The notes beneath the pieces were generated by a model. It was given only the letters and a program-made list of their open reading frames with translations, was not told the origin of the DNA and did not search any database. A stretch of 64,000 bases of DNA from Isochrysis galbana (Eukaryota; Haptophyta; Isochrysidales; Isochrysidaceae), in the NCBI GenBank assembly GCA_018136815.1, contig CM030931.1, positions 62,001-126,000 on the forward strand, in the 5' to 3' direction. Position numbers and translations under genes: made by a program. Positions 1 through 11,198 of the stretch are shown piece after piece (position 1 is the stretch's first letter; each line of letters opens with the position of its first letter).

Positions 1-3000
1 AGGTACTCGGAGCCACAAGACGCCGGCGCTTTGGCGGCAAACTCATCGGCCGTGTTGAAGAGCGGCTCGGAGACTAGCTGGTTGTCGTTTTCGGCGGCTT
101 GCGGCCCTCGGAAGAAGTCAGTCGTGATTGGGTTCGCGGAGGTCGGACAGACCTGTGCACAAGTCATGCTGACAGGGACCACCGCTATCGGTGACGTCGA
201 GACGCGAAAGATCGGCGGAGCGTCGGGGCTTGGACTGCCATTAACCTCAAGAGGAGCCACCGTGGATGGGGCACCGAGGGTGATAGAGCCGTCCGCGCTG
301 TCGGAGGCGAGCTGAATCGAAGCGGCGTGCGTAGCTAAGAAGTCGTTCCCGAGCAGTAGCATCGGGTTGCCTTCAATCACCATGAACGTATGACGAAAGA
401 GAAATCCACCGACGGAGAAAACGATTCGAGCCTTGCCTCGCGTGATAAGAGGTAGGCCGTCTGGGCCATGGAGCGGTGTCACTACGGCTTGCGGCAGCCG
501 CTCGACGCATGCGTCGTTGGGTAGGCTGGACAAGAGGGAAGTGGTCACGACCGACGGGCCAGCTCCGGTGTCAGCGAGTGTGCTGTTGACCGTGAGGGCG
601 GAGTCGGCTAAGATTACTCCTTCTTTGCCGGCAGCCTCGCCGGAGCGGCAGACCATTAGATCTCGAACATATAGACAATGCCTTGGGTAGGCAGATGGTA
701 GGGTATCCACGACGCTCTCCGGCCGGTGCGCGGTCACGTGTGCAATGGTGTCGGACAGGGACGGGGTTGGTCGCCAGCGTCGTTGCTCGGGTGAATTCGT
801 CGTCAAACTGGTCGTCGTCTCTTCGGGTACTCCGACTGCCGCTATCGTGGCAGAGGGCCTAGAGGGGTCGTCCTCGTTGGTAGCGGTACAGGGTGATAGC
901 TTGGGACTAGTGTAGCCCAGGCCTCTCTTGTCGGTGGGGTGCCTCGGGTGGTCGGACATCTTTTCCCAATCTTTCTCGAGACGGGCTTGGGCTTCTGTCT
1001 TGGGTCTTCGAACTAATGAGGCTAGCTCTTCGGCGCGGATGCCTTTGGCTTCCACGAACTCGATCGGCGCTCGGACGGCAGCGGCGAGGTCGGATTCCTC
1101 GTCGGCGTTTCGTCCGGCTAGAGCTTGCGCTCTTATTTCGTCAGCGGTTTCGAGCGTGACGTTGGACCATTTCTGGTCCCCGTTCACTCCGAATGATTGC
1201 CATTGTTGGCGCCGCTTCCGGAGAGTCGTCGGCGTCGTCGGACGCGGCGAGCTCGCGCGTGCCGGAGGCGGGGCGGTCCATGGAGAGAATGGGTCGTGGA
1301 GTGTAGACTCGGAGGCGTGGAGTGGCGTGTCGTTGTCGTGGTTATCGTGGGTTTCTTTTTGGTCTTCGTGGTTGTCTGACTCGGGAGTAGCTGGACGGGA
1401 AACAACGGGGTCGGAAGAAACTTCACTCGTTTCCCTCCCCCTCTCATAACGATGAAGAGCCGACCACGGCTCGTAGGCGGTAGCCTCGGTCGAGCTAAGT
1501 GAAGGCCGGTCCAATAGGCTGCACCGCGCGCAAGCGAGTAGCTCTAACGCGGACAATTTCTTCGTCGACGTCTGGTCTCGCTGTTGGCTCAAATGTCGAA
1601 GAAGAACCGGCATCCAATGGATCGCCATCGCTCCAGCTACACCGACGTAGGTGCGGCTGCGAAGAGCGCCACGGTGCGGTGAAGGAGAGAGGTTAGCCAT
1701 GGCCGACTCACGGCCATCCACGACGCAAGTTGGCTGGAGGGGCGGCAGCCCTTTGGTGAGGTACAACCCGGTGGCTTTCTGGTGTCCAGTGCCGTGCTCC
1801 CAGGGTTGGACGAATTGGGTCGGGGTCAACCCCCCGACTAAACGGCGAGCTTCCGCATGCATCCGAGGGTTCTCGACCGCTACAAACGGAGCAGTGGCGG
1901 AGGCCATTGACTTGAAGACGCGAGCGGCCGACTCAAGAGCGGCACGACGTCCGGGTTCTTGGGAGAGCCATTGACTGCTGACAGCGGAGAGGTACGTGCA
2001 GGGCGGGTGGGCGATGACTAGGTCCCAACCTAGGTTTTGGACATGAAGCGCGTCGCCTTGGAAGTGGGGCACGTAATCGATCTCGGAAGGATACAAATCG
2101 CACGTAGCTACATCAGCACCGGCGAGTAGGAACATGGAGGAGACGACGCCGCTCGTCTCGCCAACGACGAGAACGCGTGGTGCGTGACAGCCAGACGTCA
2201 GCCCGTCTTGGACTCGTTGATTCATCTTCGTGAGCTCAGCGCAAAGCTCATCGAAGTGCTTGGGTAGCGCGGCGGCAGGCGAGGCTAGGGTGCCATTGCG
2301 AGGCCGGCGAAGCTCTTGGGCTGCCTCCGTGAGGTGCCGAGGTAATACCACCGCAGAGCCGCTCGCTCGTGCACGAAGAGAGGCGAGAGCGTGGAGAGCG
2401 GGTGACGGGGTATCATCACGGGTGCCGACATCGGAGTTGTTTTGAGAGGAATCGAAGGACTGGATCGCGGACGCATTGATCGCTGCCACGCGCATGATGG
2501 TGGTGGCAGTGGTATCGAGAGGCAGGCAGTGCTCGGAGGCGGCGACCGGTGGCCGCAGCGACGTAGGACGAATGGAAGAAGACTCGGATATCGACGACGT
2601 AGAGACGGGCTCGGAGGACGGGATTGACGAAGAAACTCGGAGAAGTGGGGTGTCGGACGGCGGCGACGGACGCCGCGGCCGCGAGACCGCCGGTGAGAGA
2701 CATGAAGGACATGGCTCAGGGACTCGGTTGGGCTGGCTCAATGGGCGTAGAAGCTCGGTTTGGGAGGCCGCCGTTCCTCGACGTGCAGAGGAGTTGTGGT
2801 CACTCTCCATGGTCACGTCGGAAGAGGAGACGTCGTTGCATTCTGTCGTCGGCGGGGTCGGCGCCGGCGAAAGAAGGGACGTGGCTGTCGTAGAAGCCGG
2901 CTGCGGGGAAGGCTGGGGCCAGGGTGGTGGCTCTGCGGCAGCGGCTGGCGTGGGTAGTGGCCGAAGAGGTTCTGCAATGCGAAGCATTCTTCGGAGGACT

Positions 3001-3902
3001 TGGCTCGGGCTAGCGGGTGGATGGACCGCTGAAATTACGGTGGATTCAGACTCGAATTCGGAAGACTCGGCGACTTGAGAGGGGCTAGGAGACGGCTGTT
3101 CAAGCTCCTCCAGGGCTCTCGGTTGATGGGGTGGCGTGGGAACGCCGGTGGTCGACCGCGGACTCCGCGGTGACGTTAATTTGTACTCGGACTCGGACTC
3201 GTCGTTTCTGGCGTGCTGGACGCCAATAACAGGGCTAACTTTCGAAATGGGAACGGACGGGGCCGGCTCAAAGGTGAAGCCCCCTGGCGTCGCAACCGTC
3301 GGTGAGGACGAAGCTGAAGCTTGTGATGACAATAGGGGCACGGTGGCCAGCACCGGTTGGCTCGGTGCGGCCGAAATCTCGGACTCTGTGACGGGCTTGA
3401 TTACGCGGGCTCGGGATGCACTGTCTTGTGCGATTGGACTCGGACTCGGAACGGAAACGGAAGGGATCGGCTCGGCGGCGTGCAGCCTGCTGGAGTGGCA
3501 GGCCGGCTGCGGCGAGACTCGGAACGGTGGCTCGGACAAGGACACAGTGGCTGTCGTCGAGGGCTTCGGCGTCAGCTTGTGTTTGGACTCGATACGCGGT
3601 GGCTCGTGAAACGGGGCTCGGTTGTGGTTGGAATTCTGGAAGTGACCGGAGATTCCAAATGACTCAGACTCGGGGCGCGGAGGACCGAAGGTGAACACTC
3701 CCGCGGAAGGAGTGGTCGTCGGAGGCTCAGTGAGTGGCTGGAGCTCCGTTAATCCTGCGGTCGACCGCGTGGTAGGACTCGGTGACGTTGTAAACTCGGA
3801 CTCGGACTCGGACTCGGATGGCTCAGAACGGGGTTTGCTCAAAACAGGCTTGGACTCGGACTCGAAAGAAAGTGGGGAAGAACCGGAGAACTGCGCCTCC
3901 AT
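1..3902 (-). CDS. Retrotransposon polyprotein: linker, methyltransferase, protease (open at window edge)
   Basis: Reading leftward from ATG at 3902-3900, one frame appears open to the window edge (about 1300 codons). The order is a Ser/Pro/Glu-rich linker with CCGAGT hexamer repeats (3900 to about 2270), a phage-like DNA methyltransferase domain (about 2200-1590) with its PPC cysteine at codon 635 (1998-2000), an acidic Ser/Thr-rich spacer, and an aspartic protease near 640-350. Compared with copy C the linker is seven residues shorter, all in whole codons. This copy lacks copy C's 340-bp duplication, so it shows that linker, methyltransferase and protease belong to one frame. Translation probably enters by readthrough of the upstream UAG (4474-4472), but one C fewer than in copies B and C near 4440 would block that here. 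Confidence 0.8.
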   Translation of the reverse strand, partial: MEAQFSGSSPLSFESESKPVLSKPRSEPSESESESEFTTSPSPTTRSTAGLTELQPLTEPPTTTPSAGVFTFGPPRPESESFGISGHFQNSNHNRAPFHEPPRIESKHKLTPKPSTTATVSLSEPPFRVSPQPACHSSRLHAAEPIPSVSVPSPSPIAQDSASRARVIKPVTESEISAAPSQPVLATVPLLSSQASASSSPTVATPGGFTFEPAPSVPISKVSPVIGVQHARNDESESEYKLTSPRSPRSTTGVPTPPHQPRALEELEQPSPSPSQVAESSEFESESTVISAVHPPASPSQVLRRMLRIAEPLRPLPTPAAAAEPPPWPQPSPQPASTTATSLLSPAPTPPTTECNDVSSSDVTMESDHNSSARRGTAASQTELLRPLSQPNRVPEPCPSCLSPAVSRPRRPSPPSDTPLLRVSSSIPSSEPVSTSSISESSSIRPTSLRPPVAASEHCLPLDTTATTIMRVAAINASAIQSFDSSQNNSDVGTRDDTPSPALHALASLRARASGSAVVLPRHLTEAAQELRRPRNGTLASPAAALPKHFDELCAELTKMNQRVQDGLTSGCHAPRVLVVGETSGVVSSMFLLAGADVATCDLYPSEIDYVPHFQGDALHVQNLGWDLVIAHPPCTYLSAVSSQWLSQEPGRRAALESAARVFKSMASATAPFVAVENPRMHAEARRLVGGLTPTQFVQPWEHGTGHQKATGLYLTKGLPPLQPTCVVDGRESAMANLSPSPHRGALRSRTYVGVAGAMAIHWMPVLLRHLSQQRDQTSTKKLSALELLACARCSLLDRPSLSSTEATAYEPWSALHRYERGRETSEVSSDPVVSRPATPESDNHEDQKETHDNHDNDTPLHASESTLHDPFSPWTAPPPARASSPRPTTPTTLRKRRQQWQSFGVNGDQKWSNVTLETADEIRAQALAGRNADEESDLAAAVRAPIEFVEAKGIRAEELASLVRRPKTEAQARLEKDWEKMSDHPRHPTDKRGLGYTSPKLSPCTATNEDDPSRPSATIAAVGVPEETTTSLTTNSPEQRRWRPTPSLSDTIAHVTAHRPESVVDTLPSAYPRHCLYVRDLMVCRSGEAAGKEGVILADSALTVNSTLADTGAGPSVVTTSLLSSLPNDACVERLPQAVVTPLHGPDGLPLITRGKARIVFSVGGFLFRHTFMVIEGNPMLLLGNDFLATHAASIQLASDSADGSITLGAPSTVAPLEVNGSPSPDAPPIFRVSTSPIAVVPVSMTCAQVCPTSANPITTDFFRGPQAAENDNQLVSEPLFNTADEFAAKAPASCGSEY
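1590..2210 (-). CDS. Methyltransferase domain in copy A
   Basis: This is the same domain as at 26070-26680. The motif I region (VVGETSG), the catalytic-type AHPPCTYLS, the ENP of motif VI and the late SRTY-AGAMAIHW region all read in one frame. It is a domain of the polyprotein above, listed separately because it is unusual in a Gypsy element. Intactness in a second copy argues for recent function. Confidence 0.8.
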
Positions 3903-4471
3903 CGTCGTAGTAATGGAGACTGGTGATACCGGTGATGACTGGACTGGGCTCAGACTCGTAGATGGGCTCGCGGTGGCGTAAGACGAAGAGGGTAATTCTG
4001 AACGTGACTTGGACTCGGACTCGTACTCGGGAGACGTTTTGTGGCTCGGACATGAGAAATTTGATTTGAAGGATTGAAGGTTGGATTGGGCCTGCGGCGG
4101 CTGGATTTTCGCAGACCGTGAGGTCTTGGACTGGGGATGCTTGAGGAGTGGCGGGGGGTAGCGGTTGAGCGGCTTGAGTTGATAGAGAGGCGGTGACGGT
4201 TGACTTGGTTTTGAGGACTCGTGCGTGATATCGAGAATCAGGATGGAATCATCGGCATTGGGAGAAATAGGGGCAATCGGCGAGGAGGCAGGAGAAAGAG
4301 GGGGATGGAGGTGGCAGGGCTTGTCTGGAACTTGGGGAATCTTGGGGTACCGGTTGGAGGCCGTAGAAGTACTCGGCCGTAGCGTAATACGATCTTTTGG
4401 TGGGTGGCGTTCAGGCCCACTACCCTGGACTGGTAGCGGGTAACAGCGCGGACGTGGGCCCCGCCGGCGAC

Positions 4472-5498
4472 CTACTGGGCCGGACGGAGAACAACCATCG
4501 TGCGGAGGCGGCGGTGGACTTCTGGGTCGTTACCACACTCGCCACTGCCGCCTTCGCAGAGAAAACGAATGTATGGTTGGCAAACGACGGGGTTATGAGC
4601 TCCGTCCCGTGCCATACTTCCACAAGTCTGGCCTCGGGCGTACCAGATGGAGCCCGGGGACGAAAGGCGCAGTACGCGCAGCCGTTGGCGTCGGTCCACT
4701 CCTTGACGTCGCGGTCTAAGTCGTCGAGACGCGGCGCCGTCATGGTGGCATCCGAGGGACGGCAGCGCGTGAGCGCAGCGCGAAGGGCCGGGTGACCCGC
4801 GTAACGAGAGATTTGCCAGAAGCGGGCTCGCGCTCGAGACCAGCTACCTGGATCCATTCCGAGAGGCCCGAATCGGCCCGGAGCCCAAGGCCGTTCGGAG
4901 GGATCACATTGGCGACGGGAAGACGTGCTTTTGCCGAGGGGACGGTCAAGAAGTGCGTCCGGTAACGGAGACGATGCGGAGTAATTCGTAGGCGGAGGCG
5001 GAGCCCGACGAATTGTCAGCGCCAGTCGCCTTGCGGTTCGAGTTGTTGTTTTGCGATTTTAATGCCTCGGCCACCGCCGCTTGACGGCGGCGAACCATCG
5101 AAGCCGTAGTGTCTGCGGGGTTAGAGGCAGTCTTAGCAACCTTGGCGGTCTTGGGTGGACTTGGAAGTAGTCGCGGCGGCGTCACGGCGGCGACCGTGAC
5201 CGACGCTTGTTGGCCAGCGCGGGCTTGTTCGTACGGGCTCAGGTAGCGCTGGCAGAGGTTGACGCACGAAAGGGCCGAACGAGGGAGCTCGTGGTCTCGA
5301 CGCGAAGCGAGTCTTCGCAAGACACTCGCCGAACTTGGTCGCGTTATCCACGCCGCGAGCCGCGTCGACCTTGTCGTTCCGAATGATGGACTCGAATCGT
5401 TGATTGATATCGTGCGACATGTTTGGGTGGTCCCAGACCGTCGTGGCATCCACCTTCGCGTCACCCATCTTGCGACGTACGCGCGCACCAAATTCTTG
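4472..5498 (-). pseudogene. Gag C-terminal part and zinc knuckle of copy A (frameshifted)
   Basis: The segment matches the C-terminal 40% of Gag in copy C. Short deletions move the frame, for example where copy C reads CGCTTCCGCGTCGAG and in the CCCCC and GGG runs near 4855 and 4900. The last part, from about 4857, reads in one frame through the Cys-Ala-Tyr-Cys knuckle start; a further indel near 4640 then changes frame. The bases CAG TAG GTC at the Gag end (TAG at 4474-4472) match the other copies. The breaks may be real decay or homopolymer error. Confidence 0.7.
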
Positions 5499-5598
5499 NN
5501 NNNNNNNNNNNNNNNNNNNNNNNNNNNNNNNNNNNNNNNNNNNNNNNNNNNNNNNNNNNNNNNNNNNNNNNNNNNNNNNNNNNNNNNNNNNNNNNNNN
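5499..5598. other. Assembly gap (100 N)
   Basis: A run of exactly 100 N. Element sequence ends abruptly on its left, and the right side is unrelated sequence, so the true junction is unknown. Confidence 0.99.
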
Positions 5599-6018
5599 AA
5601 CTTGCGTTTCAGGCTGATGCTACCGCCAGCCAGGCACGTCGAGCAACGTGCTCGCCACGCAGTCGGTGCGGGCACTTTCTTATAGGATTGATGCGGACAT
5701 TCACTACCTTGATGGATATATTTGGCTTTGGGCGAGCCCTTACTAGCATGAGATCAGCACAATTTGAGGCCACTCAGAGCCTTAGGCCAGAAAATGTGTG
5801 AAGAGCAAGTGATTATTGCTAGAATCTGAAATTGAGTCGAGTGTTGGCGGTCAATGGCCTTCCGTCAGTCAATTCACACGTTCGTGGCAATTTGCACGCT
5901 CCCGTAAAATGACAAAGTGCAACGGTGCCGGCTATTGGCAATACTCAATACCATTGGCGTGCAAATGAATTTTTTTATAAGTGGGGGCCTCGCAAAAACT
6001 ATTGTTATAGTTTGAACT
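5599..6018. other. Non-coding stretch upstream of a MERA-type ORF1
   Basis: I see no gene here. The last 50 bases contain TTTATAAGTGGGG followed by AACTATTGTTATAGTTT just before ATG 6019. A related string precedes the ATG of the minus-strand ORF1 at 43570, so this is probably the 5' leader or promoter of that element family. Confidence 0.5.
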
Positions 6019-6687
6019 ATGGAGCGTGCCGCGACCGCTCCCGAGCCCCAGGCGACCCTCGCCACCGCGCCCCACCTGGGACGCCCCATGCCGCCCGAGG
6101 CGGCTCGTCAGAAAGCCCTTTCAGAGCCCATCCAACCCATCCAAACCACACCCGCGCAGGCGCGCGGGGTGGCGAGCATGGCACCGAACAGGTTGCCACC
6201 ATGGCTCTGCGTAGCATGCAGGGGGTCTTTGAGACCCCCTCCAACAGTGGGAAACCCTCCCACCCCAAGAGCACCTCATGTGGGAGGGCAGCTTTGCTGC
6301 CCTCCCATGGTGGAAACCTCTACCATCAGTGCACCCATCATGGGAGGGCACTTCACAACCATCAATCTTCCCTGGAGAGCACCCCATGCCTCTGTTTCCC
6401 AACTTGTTGACACACTTGTTTTCTTCACCCCACTCTTGTGGGCCACAAGTACCTACAGCTCAGTGCCCTGCCTTGGGCCCTCTTTCAACACTAGACTCCC
6501 TCTCCCACACCCCCTTCACACCACAACCAACCCAAACAGCACGAACCCCCTCACCCTCACCCTCTGTTTCAAGCACCAAAAAGTTCAACTCAAGACCCAT
6601 GTTGATACACTTATCGTTTTCACCCCACTCTTGTGGGCCACAACTACCTACAACTCAATGCCCTTTGGGCCCTCTTCCAATACTTGA
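6019..6687 (+). CDS. Proline-rich ORF1-like protein of a transposable element (MERA family)
   Basis: The 222-residue frame starts MERAATAPEP and is rich in Pro, Thr and Leu. It is related to the 427-residue ORF at 42287-43570: both begin MERA-TAP, share the sequence before the ATG, and share a stretch around the palindromic GGCAGC-GCTGCC (here near 6280-6310). After about residue 130 the two diverge and this copy runs into a tandem duplication of about 195 bp, so it is probably a decayed copy. No enzymatic motif is visible. The role as ORF1 of a LINE-like element is inferred from the family and is not shown. Confidence 0.45.
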   Translation: MERAATAPEPQATLATAPHLGRPMPPEAARQKALSEPIQPIQTTPAQARGVASMAPNRLPPWLCVACRGSLRPPPTVGNPPTPRAPHVGGQLCCPPMVETSTISAPIMGGHFTTINLPWRAPHASVSQLVDTLVFFTPLLWATSTYSSVPCLGPSFNTRLPLPHPLHTTTNPNSTNPLTLTLCFKHQKVQLKTHVDTLIVFTPLLWATTTYNSMPFGPSSNT

Positions 6688-6795
6688 ATCCCTCTCCCAC
6701 TCCCTCTTCCAACTACAACCAACCCAAGAAGCACAAACCCCCTCGTTCTCTGTTTCAAGCACCAATAATTTCGACTTAAGACAAGAGGGAGGACA
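6406..6795 (+). repeat. Two-unit tandem duplication, about 195 bp each
   Basis: The string CACCCCACTCTTGTGGGCCA occurs near 6427 and again near 6624. The sequence following each, including a CCCTCTCCCAC segment and TCTGTTTCAAGCACCAA, is repeated in the same order. The units differ by scattered substitutions, so the duplication is not recent. Confidence 0.75.
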
Positions 6796-7214
6796 TGTCT
6801 TGAGGCGGCGTCGCTGCCCATGCCTAGCGCAAGGGTATAGCGCCCCCACTCAGACATCTCCTTCCCCACAGCTCCTCTCTGAGGAGTTGCTCCTCTCCCT
6901 CCCATTAGGCCCCCTTGCCTGCGAGACCAGAACAGGATCCTGGCGTAGGGGGCTGTCTGAGTGTGGAGGGAGGGGCGCTCTGGCTAGCGCAGGTAGAAAG
7001 CTAGTGAGGAGCTGGGTGGCATAAGGGGGAAGGGTGCTTGCGCTTGCCGCGGCAGGGTGTCCTGTCTTGAGTGAGCGCTAGTCCCGTTCCTTTGCCGCGC
7101 CGCGACCCATAAAAATTTGTTAAAAATTTAAAAAAATTTATAAGTGGGGTCCTCGCGCCCTCCTCACTCCATCGCGGACACTCCCCGGGGTGGGCCCGTG
7201 CACGAGCCCAACCT
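6796..7214. other. Non-coding stretch before copy B
   Basis: No supported gene. At 7138 a second TTTATAAGTGGGG-CCTCGC string resembles the leader upstream of ATG 6019, suggesting a second truncated element start. An AT-rich patch lies at 7108-7145. Confidence 0.4.
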
Positions 7215-8591
7215 TGTTGTATTCCTGCCCATCTGAAGGCTGTAGGCATGAATATTCGTGTAAGGTACGCGCTCACAATTACAATTGAACAGTTCCCCGT
7301 GTTGCCACTGACGCACAAGACACACAGATTCGGATTCCCCATGGTCTCAAGTCCAGGTTTGCAGGTTTTGGTCTCGAAATTTGCGATTCGAATTTTGTTT
7401 TTGCTGTACTTAATTGTTGGCTCGTTTAAGGTAATAAACCGGCATGACTTCGACTTCTCGTTCTGCAGTCGCTCTGCGAGACTCTCTCTCTCTCTCTCTC
7501 CGTCCGCCTCTCCTCGGCCGACGGCAAGAAGATTCGTCAAAACATTCTCCGGTCCCAAGATATCTCGTGGGGGTCTCTCCGCGCTCCGCGAGGGAAAGGA
7601 CGCGATCTCGCTCCGAGATCGGCCTCGCGCCCTCCCACGCTGCCCCGCCGTGCCCTCGGTCCCTCGCCCCCCCGCGGCAGGTTCTTTCCCTCGGCGTGCC
7701 GTCCGTCGCCTCCGGCCGTTATATTAATCCCCCCCCCGCGCGAGGTTCTCTTCTCCCCGCGCGCGGTTCGTTTCCTCCGGCCGTCGTTGTTCCCCCCCTC
7801 GCTTCGATTCCTCTCGCGGTTCCTTCGATGATTGCCTCCATCTCGTCCGTTCTTCTTCGCGATCCTCGCGGAGGGGGCACCGACGTTTAATGTTAGTTTC
7901 GTCGCGGTTTCGATGAAAGAAAGGAAGAACGAATGGCACGCGCCTCGCGCTCGCGTCTTGTTTCGTCGCCCCTTGCTCGTCGCTTGTCTAGAAGGTCTCT
8001 CCGCACATCGCCTTCTCCCCCGCGCGAGTTTGGATCTCTCCTCGACCCTCCGCGTTGGCTTCAGCGGACGAGTTCCACTTTAACGATAGTTCGAACCCTT
8101 CGGTGGCGTAGTTATGCGCTCTCTTTCCGTATATCTTCGCGCATGACGAGCGATCGCGACTTCAGCCTTCGCCGCGCGGGGAGGGGTTTGTTTATCGTAT
8201 GATTCCGGAGTGTTTACGTTAGTTTTCTGAGCCCAAGGACTTTGGTTTTTGGTTTCTTGTGAGTGATTTTTGTAGCAACTTCGTCGAGTCCCACCGTGTT
8301 CCCAAGCGAGTCCCCCGAGTTCCCGAGTCTATACCCCGAGTCAACGAGTCAATACAAGTCAAGCACGCGCCTGAGCCACCCCCAGTCGCCTGCCACCACC
8401 TCCCACAAGCCTCCTTTCGCACTTCCGCGCCCACCGTGCTCCGTGCGTGCGTCGTGCGTCGTGCGTCGATCACCATGCCCGTAGTCACCCCCGAGGAAAG
8501 CTCCATGAGCTCCCACAAGAACCGCGTTCCGCGCTAGCTGCCGGCCGCCCTCGCAGGCAATCTCCAGAGTGAGATCAGCCTTGCTCTGACA
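7215..8591 (+). repeat. 5' LTR of copy B
   Basis: It begins TGTTGTATTCCTGCCC and ends TTGCTCTGACA, giving the TG...CA ends expected of an LTR. It is 1377 bp against about 1.41 kb in copy C. It holds a CT dinucleotide run, a TAATAAA string, C-rich runs and a CGAGTC-rich stretch near 8290-8350. An ATG near 8475 opens the region that becomes the Gag N-terminus. Confidence 0.9.
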
Positions 8592-11198
8592 AGCACAAAA
8601 TCTTCGCTCGCGCCTTCGGCTCCGTCGCCATGTCGAGTTCTCCCCTCGAGAAATCTCATTGTCCCCGCGTCATGAGCCCGTCTCTTCTTCTTCGGTTCTC
8701 GAATCGTACGGGTCGAAGTCTCCCGGGGAGAGAGCCTGTGGGACCCCTCCCTCTTCAAAAGAGAGTCTTTCCGAGCCAGTTCTCCCCTCCTCTCGCCTTC
8801 CGCCCGACGGTCGAAGTCCGCCGCCTCCTCGGGCCTCTACTCACACCCGTCAACTGGAGCTGGAATGGTCCTCTCGCTCGTCCGTTGCTCCACGCGGCCT
8901 TTCCTCTCCTTTCTTTTGCTGATCCTTTGCCAAGTGTTCCTTCCTCTCTCAATCCCTCTGTGGTTGTGCTGAAGATGATGTGGGTTCCGTCCGGTCCCTC
9001 CCTCCTTTCGAGCCCCCACCAAATGAAGAGTTTGTTCCACCCCCGTCGACGTACTCGTACCCCAAGCGTAACTTCGTTCCACCTCCGACCGCCACCGTCG
9101 GCGCCGCCCAAATCATGGACCAACAAGTCCAGATTGAGGCTCTCCGCGCGCTGTCGACCGCCTGAGTCCTCTACCCTCCAAGCCGCCCAACGCCACGAAG
9201 AATTTCAGCGGAGGTGGGTCTACCTTCAACGCGATACTCAGCATTCTACAAGGCCAAGCGGGCACTACGACTTCTCCTCGAGTCGAAACTTCGCCACCGC
9301 TTGTGGAAAAGGAGACAACTCCATTGGTGCCCCTCGGCCTCGGTTGAGTCCCCTTCTCAACCTTTGCCCGCCGCGCCGTTCTCCCGTTCCCCGAATTCGA
9401 ATTCCGATCCCGTATCAATACGCCGTTCCTGTCACGTCCGCCGAGCCTGTTTCTGATCCCCAACCTCCACCCACCGTCGCGGGCCTCCGCTCGCTTCCAA
9501 ATCCGCGGCTCGGCGCCATCCCGTCGATCCAAGCCTCGCCGGGATGCTTCTGAGCGAGAGGTCATCCTAGCCTCGTGGGCCAACTGTTTGAGGATGCCGC
9601 CTACGAGGTAGCCTCTCTCTACAGGAAGTCCGACGATTTCGAGCTCATCCACGCCATTCTCAACGGCGGCCTCTCTCGACCGGCAATGTTTGGCACTACC
9701 GCGTGTTTTTCGAGAAGGAGCACGTGACCAAGTGGGCTCGAGCCGCTTCTTCCTCGACCGCACCCTCCATCACCAAGTCCGAATGGCAAAGAGCTTTCCG
9801 AGATCAAGTTCCCGAAGGGCCTGGCCTCGGACAACGTCCAGACAGCGGCCACCTCCTGGAATGATTTTCGTCTGTCCTTCATCAAGCCGCTCGAGCGCGC
9901 CCTCTCGCTCGGCTGCGACCACCGTGAAATCTTTACATCCTTGCTAGCGGCCGCCAACTTGTGCACCACCGGCAACCAAAGGATCTACGCCTTCCTCCTC
10001 GATCTCGCCGAAGACCCGGTCCTCTCTCTCAACCCCGCGCTGGCCTGCGACGTGCTTCTCCGCAAGTGCGACGCCACCTTCCGGCCAACGTGCCCGGCTT
10101 CGCCAAAGACTCCGCCTCCATGGAGTGGGACAGGCTCGTAGCCCGTGAAGCCGGCTCCGATCTCTTAGAGTTATCCAAGAATTTGGTGCGCGCGTACGTC
10201 CGCAAGATGGGTGACGCGAAGGTGGATGCCACGACGGTCTGGACCACCCAAACATGTCGCACGATATCAATCAACGATTCGAGTCCATCATTCGGAACGA
10301 CAAGGTCGACGCGGCTCGCGGCGTGGATAACGCGACCAAGTTTGGCGAGTGTCTTGCAAAGACTCGCTTCCGCGTCGAGAACCACGAGCTCCCTCGCTCG
10401 GCCCTTTCGTGCGTCAACCTCTGCCAGCGCTACCTGAGCCCGTACGAACAAGCCCGTGCTAGCCAACAACAGACGTCGGTCGCGTCGCCGCCGTGACGCC
10501 GCCGGCGACTACTTCCAAGTCCACCAAGACCGCCAAGGTTGCTAAGCTGCCTCTAACCCCGCGGACACTACGGCTTCGATGGTCGCCGCCGTCCAAGCAG
10601 CGGTGGCCGAGGCATTAAAATCGCAAAACAACAACTCGAACCGCAAGGCGACTGGCGCTGACAATCGTCGGCTCCGCCTCCGCTACGAATTACTCCGCAT
10701 CGTCTCCGTTACCGGACGCACTTCTTGACCGTCCTCTCGGCAAAAGCACGTCTTCTCGTCGCCAATGTGATCCCCCTCCGAACGGCCTTGGGCTTCCGGC
10801 CGATTCGGCCTCTCGGAATGGATCCGCTAGCTGGTCTCGAGCACGAGCCCGTTTCTGGCAAATTTCTCGTTACCGGGTCACCCGGCCCCTTCGCGCTGCG
10901 CTCACGCGCTGCCGTCCCTCGGATGCCACCATGACGGCGCCGCGTCTCGACGACTTAGACCGCGACGTCAAGGAGTGGACCGACGCCAACGGCTGCGCGT
11001 ACTGCGCCTTTCGTCCCCGGGCTCCATCTGGTACGCCCGAAGCAGACCTGTGGAAGTATGGCAGGCGACGGAGCTCATAACCCGTCGTTTGCCAACCGTA
11101 CATTCGTTTTCTCTGCGAAGGTGGCAGTGGCGAGTGTGTAACGACCCAAAGTCCACCGCCGCCTCCGCACGATGGTTGTTCTCCGTCCGGCCCAGTAG
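8592..11198 (+). pseudogene. Gag of copy B (multiple frameshifts), ending at the conserved UAG
   Basis: The sequence is homologous to Gag and the zinc-knuckle segment of copy C (21034-23768), with many one-base losses, for example CTCTCGACCGGC where copy C has CTCTCGGGCCGGC. No single long frame survives. The amber codon in CAG TAG GTC GCC GGC GGG is retained at 11196-11198. It cannot encode full-length Gag as sequenced. Confidence 0.85.

Larger units (their letters stand above)
1..5498 (-). mobile_element. Ty3/Gypsy chromodomain retrotransposon, copy A (partial, inverted)
   Basis: This segment is close to the reverse complement of about 22738-28601 of copy C. It covers the end of Gag, the amber stop, the Ser/Pro/Glu-rich linker, the methyltransferase domain, the protease and the start of pol. 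The window edge cuts it on the left and a 100-N gap on the right, so neither LTR is visible. It lacks the 340-bp duplication found in copy C. Differences from copy C in the linker are whole codons (15 and 6 bases), so that part of the frame is kept, while the Gag part carries one- and two-base indels. Confidence 0.93.
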